Shown: positions 8,439 through 17,615, counted from the first letter of the stretch. The stretch: 64,000 nucleotides of DNA from UBA9926 sp913064795 (GCA_045560765.1 JBJKZD010000010.1:620001-684000); one strand, 5' to 3'. The notes: generated from the letters alone by a model not told the origin. Numbers and translations: made by a program.

Positions 8439-9275
8439 GGTGTTCCCGCTCGCCCGTGCGCAACGTCTTGGTAAACCACTTTGCCGGCTCTGGCGCTTTT
8501 TGCAATCTTCGGGGGATGAATTGGGCGCGGTCAAAATGAACAATCGTTTACCGTCCTCGCCACCGAGCATACAGGCAAAAGCTTGATCTTCGACTTTAAT
8601 GCGATCGGTGACGTCTCCACCCTCGATGATCCGGAGGCATTCGTGACTGATCGGAGAGGCTACCCATATGCCGCCAGCACCATCGAGACAAATGCCGTCC
8701 GGCACCGCGCGGCTTAATTGGGCCCAGGTTCGTCTATTTTCGAGATTCCCTGCTTCAGTGATATCGAAGGCGGTCAGACAAGCCCCGTAGGATTCCCCGA
8801 CAATCAGGGTCTTGCCATCGGGGGTGATGACCGTGCCATTGGGGAACATCAAGTCAGACGCCACAATGCGTGCGTTGCCTTGGCCCTCAACGAGGATAAG
8901 GTCGGTTCCCGCCACTGCATCACCTGCGTGAATATCAAATCCGAAGTTACCCACCCAACAGCGACCTTGTGCGTCCACGACCATGTCATTGCAGTGATGC
9001 TTGGCGAGATCCGAAAGGTCACACCAGGTCTCAAGCGCTCCACGGTCTTGAACAAGAATTTTACGATCGATCATCGAAACAATTAGCAGCCTACCATCGG
9101 GTAGCCAACCAAGCCCCGACGGCTGGTTCGGCACTTCGGCGATTACAGTTTTAGTGCCGCTTTGGTCAACGCGGTAGACCAGGTGCGCGTGCATGTCTGA
9201 AATCCAAAGGGCGCCATCGTGCCATCGAGGTCCTTCACCAAAACAAAGATCGCGGGTTAATTCTTTAAGGGGCAT
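8435..9275 (-). pseudogene. SMP-30/gluconolactonase/LRE family protein, frameshifted near the C-terminus
   Basis: A six-bladed propeller lactonase-like protein. Family motifs are CFGEGPRWHDGALWISDMHAH, PSGLGWLPDGRLL, CNDMVVDAQGRCWVGNFGFD, PNGTVITPDGKTLIVGES and VPDGICLDGAGGIWVAS. The frame leaves the family alignment after EDCKK. Removing one T from TTTTT at 8497-8501 yields the usual tail ARAGKVVYQDVAHGRAGTP and a TGA at 8437-8435 that overlaps the ddl ATG. As written, the frame reads on into ddl to 8382. I place the start at ATG 9275 because AGGA lies seven bases upstream; an in-frame ATG at 9314 is possible. The substrate is not predictable. Confidence 0.85.
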
Positions 9276-9322
9276 GGGGTTCCTAATGAAAGCGATGGGG
9301 CGGTAGGCGTTCATTTTGCCGA

Positions 9323-9595
9323 TTAAGGGCGTGCTGTAAAGTCCGGCGAAGGGTCATCCGCATTTAAGAAGTCAAATAAATCATCGATTGAGAACGGCCA
9401 GCCCAACTCACGCTCAGAGGCTTCTAGGCGGACCACGGGAATGCGAACTCCGTAGCGCTCTATCAGTTGATCGGAATCGGCAATGTCGATCGCGTCGATT
9501 AAAAATGGCTGGGACTGCTGAACTTCGGTCAATAGAACGAAGGCCTGCTCACAAAGGTGGCAGCCGGCAGTCGTGTAGAAGGCTAGCGTCCTCAT
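9323..9595 (-). CDS. Glutaredoxin-like protein (DUF836 type)
   Basis: 90 aa thioredoxin-fold protein with the redox pair Cys12-His-Leu-Cys15 near the N-terminus (FYTTAGCHLCEQA) and the cis-proline region IPVVRLE. It resembles the short glutaredoxin/DUF836 family of proteobacteria. It probably acts as a cytoplasmic thiol-disulfide protein; the partner is unknown. Its ATG overlaps the tatD stop by four bases. The SMP-30-like gene follows 47 bases later. Confidence 0.88.
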   Translation of the reverse strand: MRTLAFYTTAGCHLCEQAFVLLTEVQQSQPFLIDAIDIADSDQLIERYGVRIPVVRLEASERELGWPFSIDDLFDFLNADDPSPDFTARP

Positions 9596-10374
9596 AACCC
9601 GAAGAAAGCGGTGCTGTTGGCTGTGGTTTCTTGGCCAAGTTGATTCATTGTCTTACCCAGTTGGTCGGCAACAAATCGACACACTTCCTCAAGATGACAA
9701 GGTTCGCATCGGCGGTGCTTGGGTTTTGGGCGCAATGTACGGGGTAAGAGATAGGGCGCATCTGTTTCTATCATTAACCGATCAGGTGGAATTTTAGAAA
9801 GCAGGGGCAGTAAGTGACCGCCCCGGCGCTCATCGCAGACCCAACCAGTGATCCCAATATGGCAATCTAGGTCCAAATAGGTGTCTAGCGCTGCCTCATC
9901 TCCTGTAAAGCAGTGAACGACTACCGGACCAAGTGCTCCGCGATATTGCTGGAGGATTTCAGCGAAATCCTTGCTAGCTTCGCGCTCGTGAAGAAAGACG
10001 GGCTTTTTGAGCTCCACAGCGAGTTCCAATTGTGCGGCAAAGGCGGTCTTTTGTTGTTTTCTGGGGGCCAGGTCACGAAAGTAGTCGAGGCCAGTTTCGC
10101 CAATCGCGCAGACTGTCTCCGACTCCGCCAGGGTTTTGAGATGGACAAGCACTGCATCGTTCACCGTTTCTGCATAATGCGGATGAATTCCCACGGTCGC
10201 TGAAAGTTGGGTAAATCGGTTGGCGAGCGCAATGGCCGCCTCTGAGCCTTCAGTCGTAGCCCCGGTCACAATCATGTGGGCAACGCCAGCAGCTGCCGCT
10301 CGGTCTAAAACGTCCTCAAGATCGAATTCAAATGAATCGTGGGTAAGATTGGCGCCGATATCGATTAACGTCAT
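9592..10374 (-). CDS. tatD: TatD-family metal-dependent deoxyribonuclease
   Basis: 260 aa TIM-barrel hydrolase. The opening IDIGANLTHDSF matches the TatD proper subgroup, which lacks the HxH start of YcfH and YjjV. Metal and catalytic motifs follow: GIHPHYA, GETGLDYFRD, FLHEREA, VVHCFTGDE and ETDAPYLLPR. It has 3'-5' exonuclease activity and is linked to DNA repair under oxidative stress. I chose ATG 10374 rather than the upstream 10416 because it overlaps the slt stop in the ATGA pattern and starts exactly at the family N-terminus. Confidence 0.92.
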   Translation of the reverse strand: MTLIDIGANLTHDSFEFDLEDVLDRAAAAGVAHMIVTGATTEGSEAAIALANRFTQLSATVGIHPHYAETVNDAVLVHLKTLAESETVCAIGETGLDYFRDLAPRKQQKTAFAAQLELAVELKKPVFLHEREASKDFAEILQQYRGALGPVVVHCFTGDEAALDTYLDLDCHIGITGWVCDERRGGHLLPLLSKIPPDRLMIETDAPYLLPRTLRPKPKHRRCEPCHLEEVCRFVADQLGKTMNQLGQETTANSTAFFGL

Positions 10375-12410
10375 GTCTTCGGTCCGCTGCGGTGAGGGGA
10401 TGGGGGCTGAGTCCAAGGCTGTAAGCCCTCTAGCAGCGGGTCAGCGGAGTGAAACTGGATGATTTCGTTGGGAAAGACAATTGGCTGGACACCGCCGTTG
10501 AGCTGCCGATAGATGCCTGCATAGAGCAAACCCGCCTTGACGTAGGCGCGGGTTTCTTTAAAGGGAATGCTTTCAATCCAAGCGTCTATCGGCGCTTTTC
10601 GCTGCTTCCACCGTTGGACCCGAGAAGGTCCCGCGTTGTAAGCCGCTAAGGCAAGCACGCGATTATCATCGAATCGCTGGAGCATTTGCCCTAGATAAGC
10701 CGTACCCAATTGGATGTTGACCGCTGGGTCATTGAGCGCATCGGTGGTTGCTGCAGGCAGATTGAGATCTTTAACCACCAGACGCGCGGTTGAAGGCATC
10801 AGCTGCATGAGCCCCTCGGCACCGACTGGCGAACGGGCATCGTTCCAAAAACCACTCTCCCGCCGAGCGACGGCCATCGCCAGCCCCATGGGCACGCCGT
10901 GTTTGAGCGCCTGGTGGGCGAATAAATCAGAATAAGCCATTGGAAATCGTATTTTGACTTCATCCCATGCCCTACTTTGAGCGAGGGTCGCGATTGCGAT
11001 GTCGTGCCAATGCCATTGATTGGCTAACGCTGCAGCGATATGAAGTTCGGTATCAGAAAAGTTCGATATGAGCATAAACCATTCCCGACGTGCGGCGGTG
11101 ATATCACCCAAAGCCCGGAGTTCAACCATTCGCTGGGCGGCGGGGGATGCGGCGAGATCGAGAAGATCTTCATGGGGAATCGATGAACTCTGATCTGCAA
11201 TGGATGCCGGTTGATTTAGCCAAAGCGCTGCCATGTGGCCATAGTAATCCCGTTCTGCTGCAAGCGATTCGAAGATCGTTCTTGCGACATTTTGAGTTTC
11301 TGCAGTCCCTTCACTGATCAGTGCCCTTGCCCGCCAGTAGCGCCATCTGAGTTCCCCCTGGTGCCCAGGTGGCAGTTTGGCGATTTGCTCCGGCAGGCCT
11401 GTGAGATGACCCTTTGCAATGCGGGCAACTAATTCAGCCTCTAAAAGTTTGGGATCCGCTCGCAATACTGATGGCAGGACCAAGGTCTCTAACTGGGCCT
11501 GGTTTGACTGAATGAGCCTCAGTGCTACTGCCTGATAATGGGGCAGAAGGCGCTCGGGTTGGATTTGCTGCTCGACCTCAAGTGTTGCGATCAGGGCTAA
11601 GGCTTTATTGGGTGTTTTTTTTGTGACCTGTTTAATGGCGTGGTCGATCAGAGCGCGATTGTGATCAGCCATCGGGTCGAGGCGTTGATAACGAGAGGAT
11701 TGAGCAGGGCGCTGTAGAAGCTTGTTAAGGTTTTTGGCGCGATTGCGCTGCTCATCATTCAGATAGCGTTCGAGATAGCGCGCTAAACGCGTTTCACCGG
11801 CCAATTTAGCTAACTCCCAGCGTTGCCAGGCAAGTTCTCGGGTCAGTCCGCCTTCCTTCCGCCAGCGAACAAAAGGCTGATCACAGTGCTTGGGTTGCGA
11901 TTGACCCTTGAGCCAGAGCTTCTCGGTGAGGTTCATCGCTTCTTCTTTGCGTCCGAGGGTCCAAAGCGCTGCTGCGCGGTAACAGTGCAGGTCTTGGTCG
12001 CCGTGGTCTGGGTTATGAAAGCTTAAAAAACTCTCGGGTTGTCCCTGGCGCATTCGATAACGGCTGAAGGCAGTCATTAACTGTTGACTGATCGGTAAAT
12101 CTGGATGGTTATCAACAAAGGTCAGAACTTTTAAATCAGGGGTGGATGCTCGGGCTTTGATCGCTTCAAACTCAAGATAGGGTTTGAGCGGATAGTTTGT
12201 GAGTTGATCGAGCATCGGTTTGAGCTTGCTGAGTTTACCCGTCCTAGCTTCATTACGCGCCTCTAGGAACAATTGGCGCTCACGAAACCGGCGCATCTCC
12301 TGCCCCAGTGGATCTTGGTACTCGGCTGCTTGGGTTGTCGGCGACAGCGCCATCGGCCATAAGCTCAATGCAAAGCCAAACCAGGCCAAAGCTTTCGAAA
12401 AAAACATCAT
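10371..12410 (-). CDS. slt: Soluble lytic murein transglycosylase
   Basis: 679 aa. A signal peptide (about 1-28, ending ATTQAAE) leads to a long superhelical helical domain typical of Slt70. The C-terminal lysozyme-like domain has the catalytic Glu518 in VARRESGF, then GAEGLMQLMPSTA and ALAAYNAGPSRV. It cleaves peptidoglycan glycan strands in the periplasm, forming 1,6-anhydro ends. Length is close to E. coli Slt. It lies 36 bases after the universal stress gene and overlaps tatD. Confidence 0.94.
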   Translation of the reverse strand: MMFFSKALAWFGFALSLWPMALSPTTQAAEYQDPLGQEMRRFRERQLFLEARNEARTGKLSKLKPMLDQLTNYPLKPYLEFEAIKARASTPDLKVLTFVDNHPDLPISQQLMTAFSRYRMRQGQPESFLSFHNPDHGDQDLHCYRAAALWTLGRKEEAMNLTEKLWLKGQSQPKHCDQPFVRWRKEGGLTRELAWQRWELAKLAGETRLARYLERYLNDEQRNRAKNLNKLLQRPAQSSRYQRLDPMADHNRALIDHAIKQVTKKTPNKALALIATLEVEQQIQPERLLPHYQAVALRLIQSNQAQLETLVLPSVLRADPKLLEAELVARIAKGHLTGLPEQIAKLPPGHQGELRWRYWRARALISEGTAETQNVARTIFESLAAERDYYGHMAALWLNQPASIADQSSSIPHEDLLDLAASPAAQRMVELRALGDITAARREWFMLISNFSDTELHIAAALANQWHWHDIAIATLAQSRAWDEVKIRFPMAYSDLFAHQALKHGVPMGLAMAVARRESGFWNDARSPVGAEGLMQLMPSTARLVVKDLNLPAATTDALNDPAVNIQLGTAYLGQMLQRFDDNRVLALAAYNAGPSRVQRWKQRKAPIDAWIESIPFKETRAYVKAGLLYAGIYRQLNGGVQPIVFPNEIIQFHSADPLLEGLQPWTQPPSPHRSGPKT

Positions 12411-12446
12411 GGTTGCGACGTATCCCTAGGTGTTGCAGATACGGGC

Positions 12447-12884
12447 CTATTCGCCGACTCGAACAGCCAGCACATCGCAAGGAGAGCCCTGCAGAACGCC
12501 GTTTGCCGTTGAGCCTAACAAGAGTGCCAGGCCGTGCCGGCCGTGGCTGCCGACAACAATCAGGTCCGCATTGATCTCTTCGGCGAGGCCGTGTATTTCG
12601 GTTTCCGGTCGCCCAAAGACTAAATGTCTTTGTTCAGAGGGAATGCTCAAACGTTCGGCGAATTCGTCCAGTTGTATTCTTGCCGTCTCCTGGAGTTGAT
12701 CCTGAATGGTCGATAAGTCCATTGGAACATCCCCTCCGTAGGCAAGGCTCAAGGGCTCAATCACATGGGTGCAGCTGAGCCGCGCAGAGAAAGCCGATCG
12801 CAGAGCGCAGGCTTTTTTTGCAACGTGGTGCGCATCTTCAGTCAGGTCAACAGCGATTAGAATATGGTTAAATGCAGCGTCCAT
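12447..12884 (-). CDS. Universal stress protein (UspA family)
   Basis: About 145 aa single-domain Usp. It starts MDAAFNHILIAVDLTED and ends with the ATP-binding signature GSHGRHGLALLLGSTANGVL followed by CDVLAVRV. The start at 12884 is preferred over a much longer upstream frame because the family begins there and GGAAG lies eight bases upstream. The gene is the likely first member of a six-gene minus-strand operon reaching ddl. It is divergent from the small membrane protein at 12984, leaving only about 100 bases for both promoters. Confidence 0.9.
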   Translation of the reverse strand: MDAAFNHILIAVDLTEDAHHVAKKACALRSAFSARLSCTHVIEPLSLAYGGDVPMDLSTIQDQLQETARIQLDEFAERLSIPSEQRHLVFGRPETEIHGLAEEINADLIVVGSHGRHGLALLLGSTANGVLQGSPCDVLAVRVGE

Positions 12885-12983
12885 CCTGATCTTCCGTGCA
12901 GAATTTAAAGAAAATTTACACGGTCGTGAAACTTCGCACAATAGATGGGTTGTATTGAATGCACCGGGTTTTGGAGGGATAAA

Positions 12984-13541
12984 ATGGCCTACCTGATCAT
13001 CGCAGTCGTTTTGGCACTGGTCATCGCGCCGCTGTTCTCTATTCTTCCGAGTAAATCGTCGCGCCAAATTATGCAAGTGCGACGGGCTGCAATGACGCGT
13101 GGAATCGCGGTCGAGTTAACAACCATCAATGATCCGAATCCTAATCAAGAGAAATACCGCTCCAATACGGGCCGCCCTCTCGCTGCCAAGTTGGCGGTCG
13201 CGGCCTACAAGGGCGTGGCGCGAAAGCCGTCCCAGTACCCAATTTGGTCTGTTGTAAGGCGGGTAAGTTCTGAACCCGACGATGGGGGTGTCTGCGGTTT
13301 TCATTCAACAACGGAGACACCGATCGGGTTACCATTGCGACGTTTTCTTGCTGAAACAGCCAAAGATTTACCGAGCGGGGTGCAACAAATTACTTGGGAT
13401 GGGCGTCAGCTTGTGGTGCTCTGGGTGGAATCGGGCATGATACGTGACGGCGAAAAAATCTTTACGTTTCTGGATGAGGGCCTACAATGGCTCGCTTTGG
13501 CACCCGCCGGATTTCTGCCGGATCAACAGGGCGAGGCTTGA
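12984..13541 (+). CDS. Hypothetical single-pass membrane protein upstream of topA
   Basis: 185 aa. The N-terminal hydrophobic segment (MAYLIIAVVLALVIAPLFS) is followed by a basic stretch and a soluble domain. The start ATG follows GGAGGG with 5-base spacing. No catalytic motif is recognised. The segment LPSGVQQITWDGRQLVVLWVE and the hydrophobic end may form a compact fold. I do not recognise a named family. The gene is separated from topA by 364 bp, so cotranscription is uncertain. Confidence 0.75.
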   Translation: MAYLIIAVVLALVIAPLFSILPSKSSRQIMQVRRAAMTRGIAVELTTINDPNPNQEKYRSNTGRPLAAKLAVAAYKGVARKPSQYPIWSVVRRVSSEPDDGGVCGFHSTTETPIGLPLRRFLAETAKDLPSGVQQITWDGRQLVVLWVESGMIRDGEKIFTFLDEGLQWLALAPAGFLPDQQGEA

Positions 13542-13905
13542 CACCATCGCCACAAAGCGCGTTTATTAAAAAGGAAGGGTGTTATCGGGAGCCTCCCAGG
13601 ATGTTCCCCTACATAAGCCATTGGGTGAGCCACAGCGATCTAACGTGAGGGACTTCAATCAACGGCTTGAACCAGAAAAGGGATGAACTCCGTGGAGTCC
13701 AAACCGAGCTGGGCGTGATAGGGGCTTTGCTGTTGGAATTGGGAAAAGATTGGTCTGGAGTCGGGATTTTATCCGAAGCGGTTGAGAGCGCTACGAAGAC
13801 GCAAGAGTGCTACGAAGAGTGCTACGAATTGTGATGAGCAACGTAGATATGCAAAAGCGGTTAATTAAGGCAGTGACCTGACGGTCTGTTACGAGAAGTC
13901 ACAAT
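13542..13905. other. Intergenic region upstream of topA with short repeats
   Basis: No gene is supported. A 12-bp unit GAGTGCTACGAA occurs twice in tandem (13805-13816, 13817-13828), with a diverged copy at 13786-13797. No confident topA promoter was identified. Confidence 0.5.
13805..13828. repeat. 12-bp tandem repeat upstream of topA
   Basis: GAGTGCTACGAA twice in direct succession, with a related copy (GAGCGCTACGAA) at 13786-13797. It lies about 80 bases before the topA start. Confidence 0.7.
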
Positions 13906-16635
13906 ATGGGAAGAGCATTAGTCATTGTGGAATCGCCGGCAAAGGCGAAAACCATCAATAAATATCTGGGCAAAGATTTTATTGTGAAGTCGAGTGTCGG
14001 GCACATCAGGGATTTGCCTGTCAGTGGGCAGGGGGCGCCTGTTGATCCGAAAGCTCGGGCAGCGGAAGCGGCAAAGACCCGCAAGCTCTCGCCTGAAAAG
14101 AAAGTTGCGCACAAAAAGAAGAAAGCCAGACAGCAGCTGATTAAGCGCATGGGTATCGATCCAGATAACGACTGGAAAGCAAACTACCAAATCTTGCCTG
14201 GCAAGGAGAAGGTGGTGAGCGAGCTCAAAAAACTTTCGAAAGACGCGGATGAGATTTTTCTAGCGACCGATATGGACCGTGAAGGAGAAGCGATTGCTTG
14301 GCATCTCAAGGAGGCCATTGGCGGGGATCCGGACCGGTATAAGCGTGTCGTGTTTAACGAAATTACGGAAAAGGCAATCCAAGCGGCTTTTGAAGCGCCA
14401 GGGGACATTGATCTGCACCGGGTTCAAGCACAGCAAGCCCGCAGGTTTTTAGACCGGGTTGTTGGGTATATGGTCAGCCCTTTGTTGTGGAGCAAAATTG
14501 CTCGGGGCCTGTCTGCGGGGCGGGTGCAGTCTGTGGCCGTGAAATTATTGGTCGAGCGCGAGCGGGAAATTAGAGCCTTTGTTCCCGAGGAGTATTGGGA
14601 CGTTTTTGCAACGCTGCAAAACGATGAGGGACAGGCAAAGTTCCAAGTGGTGCGTCAGTCAGGCAAGCCCTTTAGACCCCCGAATCGAGCAGCGGTGGAC
14701 GCGGCCTTAGAGACCATGGGTGCAGGCAGTTTTGAGGTCATTAATCGCGAGGATAAGCCAACGCAAACTCGGCCGAATGCACCCTTTATTACGTCAACCT
14801 TGCAGCAGGCTGCGAGCACGCGCCTGGGGTACGGGGTTAAGAAGACCATGATGATGGCGCAGCGTCTCTACGAGGCGGGTTACATCACCTATATGCGAAC
14901 AGATTCGACGAACCTCAGCGAAGATGCGATCGCTGCGGCTCGGACGCTGATTCAGCGGGACTACGGGGGTCGGTACTTACCGGAGAACCCTCGTCTTTAC
15001 GCCAACAAAGACGGCGCGCAAGAAGCGCACGAAGCGATTCGCCCATCCAGCGTTGAGGTGAAAATGACCCAGCTGTCGGGGATGGAACGTGACGCCGAGC
15101 GTTTATACGAGTTGATTTGGCGACAATTTGTGGCTTGTCAGATGCCCAATGCTGAGTATTTGAGTACGGCAGTGACCGTTCATCGCGGTGATTTAGAGCT
15201 GCGGGTGCGGGGCAGAATTCTGCGATTTGATGGCTACACACGGGTGCAATCACCGGCGGGCAAAAAAGAGGAAGATCCAGTTCTACCCGATTTTAAAGTG
15301 GGTCAGAATCTTAAGTCAGTTGAAATCGAACCGGTTCAACATTTCACCAAACCGACAGCGCGCTTTGGCGAGGCATCCCTTGTGCGGGAATTGGAAAAGC
15401 GGGGTGTCGGACGACCTTCAACCTATGCGGCGATCATCACCACGATCCAGGATCGCGGTTATGTTTCTCTGAAAAATAAGCGGTTTTATGCTGAGAAGAT
15501 CGGAGAATTGGTAACAGATCGGCTGAATGAAAATTTCACCAAATTACTTGATTTTGGATTTACCGCAGAAATGGAAAACTCCCTTGATCAAGTTTCCAGT
15601 GGGGACCAAGATTGGAAAGATACCCTCAATGAGTTTTATACGGACTTTTCAGAAAAACTTGAGCAAGCCGCGGATACTGACCATGGAATGCGCGCCAACG
15701 TTCCGTCGGTGATCCAAAAAGCCTGCCCAGCATGTGATCGTCCGATGAATGTTAGAACGGCCAGCACCGGGGTTTTTCTAGGGTGTTCGGGTTACGACCT
15801 ACCGCCGAAGGAGCGCTGCAAACAAACCATCAACCTGATTCCTGGAGACGAGGTTGTGAGCGCGACAGGGGACGATGAGGAAGAGTCGAGGATCCTATTA
15901 AAAAAGAAGCGATGCCCTCGCTGCGAAACCGCCATGACGGAATACCTCATCGACCAGACCACAAAATTGCATTTGTGCGGTAACAATCCTGATTGCAGCG
16001 CCTTCGAGTTTGAGAAAGGCGAATTCAAGATCAGGGGTTATGAAGGACCCACTCTGGAATGCGAGAAGTGCGGCTCTGAGATGCAGCTTAAAACAGGACG
16101 CTTCGGGAAGTACTTCGGCTGCACTGGCGAAGATTGTAAGAACACCCGAAAGTTACTCCGTAATGGCGAGGCGGCTCCGCCCAAGATGGATCCGGTACCC
16201 ATGCCAGAACTTGTCTGCGAGAAAGTCGAGGACACCTACTTGTTGCGTGATGGCGCCGCAGGTTTGTTTTTAGCGGCAAGTCAATTTCCCAAAAACCGCG
16301 AAACCCGGGCCCCTTATCTAGATGAGTTGGTGCCGCACCAAAACGAGATTGATCCGAAATATCAATTCCTGATGCGCGCGCCCCAGTCTGATCCCGAGGG
16401 TCGGCGAGCTTTGGTTAAATTTGGGCGTCAGACCAAAGCCCACTTTGTGTCAACCGAGATTGAAAAGGGTAAGGCGTCGGGTTGGCGAGCAGACTTTGAC
16501 GAAGCGACTGGGTTGTGGATTGAGTCGGAATCGAGCAAACCGGCTAAAAAACCGGCCAAGAAGAAGGTTAAAGCAAAAGCTAAGCCCAAAGCTAAAACAA
16601 AAGCGAAGGCAAAAGCGAAGCCCAAGAACGATTAA
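13906..16635 (+). CDS. topA: DNA topoisomerase I
   Basis: 909 aa type IA topoisomerase that relaxes negative supercoils. The Toprim domain opens with VIVESPAKAKTINKYLG and carries TDMDREGEA at 121-129. The catalytic tyrosine is Tyr329 in YITYMRTDSTNLS. C-terminal zinc-ribbon modules have Cys sets near CPACDRPM, CPRCETAM and CEKCGSEM. The end is a Lys/Ala/Pro-rich tail (about 883-909) that probably adds nonspecific DNA or RNA-polymerase contact. It is convergent with lexA, 22 bases apart. Confidence 0.97.
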   Translation: MGRALVIVESPAKAKTINKYLGKDFIVKSSVGHIRDLPVSGQGAPVDPKARAAEAAKTRKLSPEKKVAHKKKKARQQLIKRMGIDPDNDWKANYQILPGKEKVVSELKKLSKDADEIFLATDMDREGEAIAWHLKEAIGGDPDRYKRVVFNEITEKAIQAAFEAPGDIDLHRVQAQQARRFLDRVVGYMVSPLLWSKIARGLSAGRVQSVAVKLLVEREREIRAFVPEEYWDVFATLQNDEGQAKFQVVRQSGKPFRPPNRAAVDAALETMGAGSFEVINREDKPTQTRPNAPFITSTLQQAASTRLGYGVKKTMMMAQRLYEAGYITYMRTDSTNLSEDAIAAARTLIQRDYGGRYLPENPRLYANKDGAQEAHEAIRPSSVEVKMTQLSGMERDAERLYELIWRQFVACQMPNAEYLSTAVTVHRGDLELRVRGRILRFDGYTRVQSPAGKKEEDPVLPDFKVGQNLKSVEIEPVQHFTKPTARFGEASLVRELEKRGVGRPSTYAAIITTIQDRGYVSLKNKRFYAEKIGELVTDRLNENFTKLLDFGFTAEMENSLDQVSSGDQDWKDTLNEFYTDFSEKLEQAADTDHGMRANVPSVIQKACPACDRPMNVRTASTGVFLGCSGYDLPPKERCKQTINLIPGDEVVSATGDDEEESRILLKKKRCPRCETAMTEYLIDQTTKLHLCGNNPDCSAFEFEKGEFKIRGYEGPTLECEKCGSEMQLKTGRFGKYFGCTGEDCKNTRKLLRNGEAAPPKMDPVPMPELVCEKVEDTYLLRDGAAGLFLAASQFPKNRETRAPYLDELVPHQNEIDPKYQFLMRAPQSDPEGRRALVKFGRQTKAHFVSTEIEKGKASGWRADFDEATGLWIESESSKPAKKPAKKKVKAKAKPKAKTKAKAKAKPKND

Positions 16636-16657
16636 CGATGAGCGGGCGGCTGCCAGG

Positions 16658-17254
16658 TCAGTGGCGGATGACGCCCACGGCAAGGCCCTCTATTGCGAAG
16701 TCACAGGTTCGCAGGTCGACTTCGATCGGCTGGTAGTCCCGGTTTTCAGGCAATAGTGTCACCGCATGGGGCTGATCACCTTTTTGAAATCGTTTGACGG
16801 TCACCTCGTCATCGATCCTAGCAACAACAATATCGCCTTCTCTGGCAGTCGGCGTGCTGTGAACTGCGAGTAGGTCTCCATCAAGGATGCCACATTCGAT
16901 CATACTATCGCCTCTTACGATGAGCATGTAGTCCGCCGCCGGGTTGAAAAATGCTGGGGGAATTTCACAATGATCCTCGATGTGAGCCTCGGCGAGGATT
17001 GGATGACCTGCTGCAACCCGGCCAATAATGGGTAACCCCAAAGATTCCGGAAGTTTAATGCCCCTTGATGTTCCGGGGATCATTTCGATGGCACCCTTAC
17101 GCGCGAGGGCTTTAAGGTGTTCTTCAGCCGCATTGGCGCTTTTAAATCCCAGCTCTTTGGCGATATCTGCTCGAGTGGGTGGATAGCCTGTTTCTTCGAT
17201 GTGTGATTTTACAAAGGCTAGGACTTCGCTTTGTCGCTGGGTCAATTTATTCAT
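16658..17254 (-). CDS. lexA: LexA repressor
   Basis: 198 aa from ATG 17254; an in-frame GTG at 17266 would add four residues. The winged helix includes PTRADIAKELGFKSANAAEEH. The self-cleavage site Ala82-Gly83 (VAAGHP), catalytic Ser117 (RGDSMIECG) and Lys154 (VTVKRF) are all present with E. coli-like spacing, so it should respond to RecA filaments. An upstream minus-strand promoter is covered by two LexA-type boxes near 17600, consistent with autoregulation through a leader of roughly 330 nt that contains a 20-bp tandem array. Confidence 0.96.
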   Translation of the reverse strand: MNKLTQRQSEVLAFVKSHIEETGYPPTRADIAKELGFKSANAAEEHLKALARKGAIEMIPGTSRGIKLPESLGLPIIGRVAAGHPILAEAHIEDHCEIPPAFFNPAADYMLIVRGDSMIECGILDGDLLAVHSTPTAREGDIVVARIDDEVTVKRFQKGDQPHAVTLLPENRDYQPIEVDLRTCDFAIEGLAVGVIRH

Positions 17255-17320
17255 TGTTAATCTCACTTACGGAATTTGAGTTTTCATCGAAACGCTGGCT
17301 ACGCTGTTTTTGTCTTAAAC

Positions 17321-17413
17321 AGCCCTGAGCGCACAACAACAGCCCTGAGCGCACAACAACAGCCCTGAGCGCACAACAACAGCCCTGAGCGCACAACAAC
17401 AGCCCTGAGCGCA
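17321..17413. repeat. 20-bp tandem array in the lexA leader (4 perfect copies plus 13 bp)
   Basis: The unit AGCCCTGAGCGCACAACAAC is repeated perfectly at 17321, 17341, 17361 and 17381, then 13 bases of a fifth copy end at 17413. There are no spacers, so it is not a CRISPR array. It begins 67 bases upstream of the lexA ATG and would be transcribed into the lexA leader. Perfect identity suggests recent expansion and likely copy-number variation between strains. Confidence 0.95.
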
Positions 17414-17458
17414 TGTACACAGTCCCATCCCTAGCAGCTCAACATCTTGGACAAACCG

Positions 17459-17506
17459 CCGATCTACCATGCCGATCTACCACCGATCTACAAATCCACC
17501 GATCTA
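17459..17506. repeat. Irregularly spaced CCGATCTA repeats in the lexA leader
   Basis: The motif CCGATCTA occurs four times (starting at 17459, 17472, 17483 and 17499), three of them as CCGATCTAC, at spacings of 11-16 bases. It lies between the 20-bp array and the LexA boxes. Function is unknown. Confidence 0.7.
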
Positions 17507-17581
17507 AACGATCCGGGTTAACCGCCTGGCCGAATCCTTCGTTGAAGTCACTGACTTGCACGAAAGGCAGACTCAACGTAT

Positions 17582-17597
17582 CTGTGTATTTATACAG
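17582..17597. promoter_or_regulatory. LexA box 1
   Basis: CTGTGTATTTATACAG fits the gammaproteobacterial SOS operator CTG-N10-CAG with an AT-rich core. It sits just downstream of a minus-strand -10 element, so LexA here would block transcription toward lexA. Confidence 0.85.
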
Positions 17598-17599
17598 CA

Positions 17600-17615
17600 G
17601 TGGTATTATATACAG
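17600..17615. promoter_or_regulatory. LexA box 2 (imperfect)
   Basis: GTGGTATTATATACAG matches the 16-bp SOS operator except that the first CTG is GTG. It is spaced 18 bases from box 1 and overlaps the minus-strand -10 hexamer. Tandem boxes with one weak member are common at lexA promoters. Confidence 0.65.

Noticed and set aside
17304..17322. A third LexA box (CTG...CAG) near lexA
   Set aside because: The CTG and CAG are 13 bases apart rather than 10, so it does not match the operator.
17321..17413. CRISPR array
   Set aside because: The 20-bp units are directly adjacent with no spacers and no cas genes are near.
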